Below are positions 34,552-35,869 of a stretch of DNA of 35,869 nucleotides, piece after piece (position 1 is the first letter of the stretch; each line of letters begins with the position of its first letter). Where the stretch lies: positions 1-35,869 of the forward strand of contig JAACFB010000040.1 of the NCBI GenBank assembly GCA_009937615.1. The letters run 5' to 3'. The notes under the pieces are model-generated. The model saw only the letters and a list, made by a program, of their open reading frames with translations. It was not told where the DNA came from and searched no databases. Origin of the DNA: Gammaproteobacteria bacterium. Lineage in GTDB: Bacteria; Pseudomonadota; Gammaproteobacteria; Steroidobacterales; Woeseiaceae. The translations under genes were made by a program, and so were the position numbers.

Positions 34552-35869
34552 CTGATTCCTTAAGCAGTTTAAGAGCATCGTCACGATTCATGACCTGCGC
34601 TTCGGTTGCGCGCCGATGCCGATACTCGAGTTCGCCGCTCGCGATGCCGCGCTCAGAGATTACCAGGCGGTGCGGGATGCCGATCAACTCGGCATCAGCG
34701 AATTTCACGCCTGGCCTGACGTCACGATCGTCGAAGAGCACTTCGAGGCCGGCCTCGAGCAATTCGGAATAGAGGGCCTCGGCAGCGTCGCGCAGCGCAT
34801 CGGACCGCTGCATATTGATCGGCACGAGTACGACGTCGAAGGGCGCCAGTGGCTCGGGCCATATGATGCCTTTTTCATCGTGGTTCTGCTCTATGGCGGC
34901 GCCAACGATACGGGTTATTCCGATGCCGTAGCAGCCCATCGCCAACGCACGATCCTTGCCGTCGCTGTCCTGCACCGTGGCGCGCATCGCCGTCGAGTAC
35001 TTGTCGCCCAGCTGAAATATGTGCCCGACCTCGATGCCGCGAGCGATACTCAGCGTGCCTTTGCCGCCCGGGGCAGGGTCGCCTGCGACGACATTGCGCA
35101 GGTCGACTGATGCGGGGTCGGCGAGATCGCGCCCGAAGTTGACGCCCGTGAAATGCGTGTCGACGGCGTTCGCACCGCAGACGAAGTCGGCGAGGGCGGC
35201 GGCACCGTGGTCGTAAAAAACGGGTATGTCGAGACCGAGCGGCCCGACAAATCCCGGCTCGCAGCCGGTCGCCTTGAGCACCGCTGCCGGGTCAGCCATT
35301 GCGAGTGGCGACGCGACGGCTTCGAGTTTCTGTGCTTTGACAGCGTTGAGCTCATGATCGCCGCGCAGCACCAGTGCGACCGGACCTTCGACCCCCTCGA
35401 CGATCAGCGTCTTGACCGTTTGCTCGGGCGTTACATCGAGCAATTCACAGAGCGCCTGTATCGTGCGAGTGCCCGGCGTCGCGACCTTCTCGAGCTGCTC
35501 GGTTGCATCGGGCCGAACTCGGTCCGCCGGCATCGTCGCGGCCGTTTCTACGTTGGACGCATAGTCATCCTCGTCGGAGTATGCGATCGCGTCTTCCCCG
35601 GAATCGGCCAGGACATGGAACTCCTGTGATTTACTGCCGCCGATCTCGCCGCTGTCCGCCCAAACGATTCTGAATTGAAGCCCAAGCCGCGCAAAAATGG
35701 TCGCGTAGGCGTCGTGCATTTTCTGGTAGGAGAGATCCAGTCCGTCCTGGTCGATATCGAAGGAATACGCGTCCTTCATCACGAATTCGCGCGAGCGCAT
35801 GACGCCGAAACGGGGCCGAATCTCGTCGCGAAATTTCGTCTGTACCTGGTAAAAGTTGATCGGCAACTG
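34538..35869 (-). CDS. proS: Prolyl-tRNA synthetase (partial, 5' end outside window)
   Basis: The visible 443 residues cover everything after about residue 130 of a bacterial-type ProRS (E. coli 572). The class II motif 2 region reads PINFYQVQTKFRDE and RPRFGVMRSREFVMKDAYSF. The YbaK-like editing insertion lies in the middle (TVKTLIVEGVEGPVALVLRGDHELN), motif 3 is in GCYGIGITRIV, and the C-terminal anticodon-binding domain holds IPINM and VLFDDRDVRPGVKF. The frame stays open to the window edge, so the start codon is not here. Confidence 0.96.
   Translation of the reverse strand, partial: QLPINFYQVQTKFRDEIRPRFGVMRSREFVMKDAYSFDIDQDGLDLSYQKMHDAYATIFARLGLQFRIVWADSGEIGGSKSQEFHVLADSGEDAIAYSDEDDYASNVETAATMPADRVRPDATEQLEKVATPGTRTIQALCELLDVTPEQTVKTLIVEGVEGPVALVLRGDHELNAVKAQKLEAVASPLAMADPAAVLKATGCEPGFVGPLGLDIPVFYDHGAAALADFVCGANAVDTHFTGVNFGRDLADPASVDLRNVVAGDPAPGGKGTLSIARGIEVGHIFQLGDKYSTAMRATVQDSDGKDRALAMGCYGIGITRIVGAAIEQNHDEKGIIWPEPLAPFDVVLVPINMQRSDALRDAAEALYSELLEAGLEVLFDDRDVRPGVKFADAELIGIPHRLVISERGIASGELEYRHRRATEAQVMNRDDALKLLKESVVTI

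Overview
The window is a gene-dense stretch of a GC-rich proteobacterial chromosome, almost certainly gammaproteobacterial. Grounds for this are the rsxABCDGE-nth gene order, the divergent purMN / DUF2066-CDP-alcohol transferase-PerM-Hda block, Hda itself, RNase T, Grx4, and a 188-residue-type Dcd. I could not fix the genus; an uncultured marine lineage is possible but untested. No tRNA, rRNA, CRISPR array, transposase or phage gene was seen. Many starts are GTG or TTG, and many genes overlap by 4 or 8 bases.

Layout: 1-912 (+) holds a DUF1289 protein, a BON-domain lipoprotein and a monothiol glutaredoxin. 938-3067 (-) holds RNase T and an M17 aminopeptidase. 3187-9205 (+) encodes the pyruvate dehydrogenase complex: E1 (aceE), E2 with two lipoyl domains (aceF), and an E3 that carries its own N-terminal lipoyl domain (lpdA). 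An OsmC-like protein follows on +.

From 25003 down to 10023 every gene is on the minus strand. In transcription order these are a HEAT-repeat/Ser-Thr kinase fusion, two tandem PilT-type ATPases, metG, rsxABCDGE, nth, a DUF1841 gene, and then a DUF692 (MNIO)-DUF2063-DoxX trio.

25305-26980 (+) carries the Fe-S carrier ATPase mrp/apbC and dcd. The conserved N-terminus of Dcd can only be encoded if translation starts at a non-AUG codon, best fitted by ATT. purMN (-) diverges from the DUF2066-CDP-alcohol phosphatidyltransferase-PerM-hda operon (+) across an 80-base gap with overlapping -10-like sequences. The right end has wrbA-arsC (-), a DUF4398 lipoprotein and an acylphosphatase (+), a lytic transglycosylase (-), and a proS gene (-) cut by the window edge.

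Most of the window is core metabolism. The accessory signals worth attention are the kinase-PilT-PilT module, the MNIO trio with no recognisable precursor peptide, and the dcd start.
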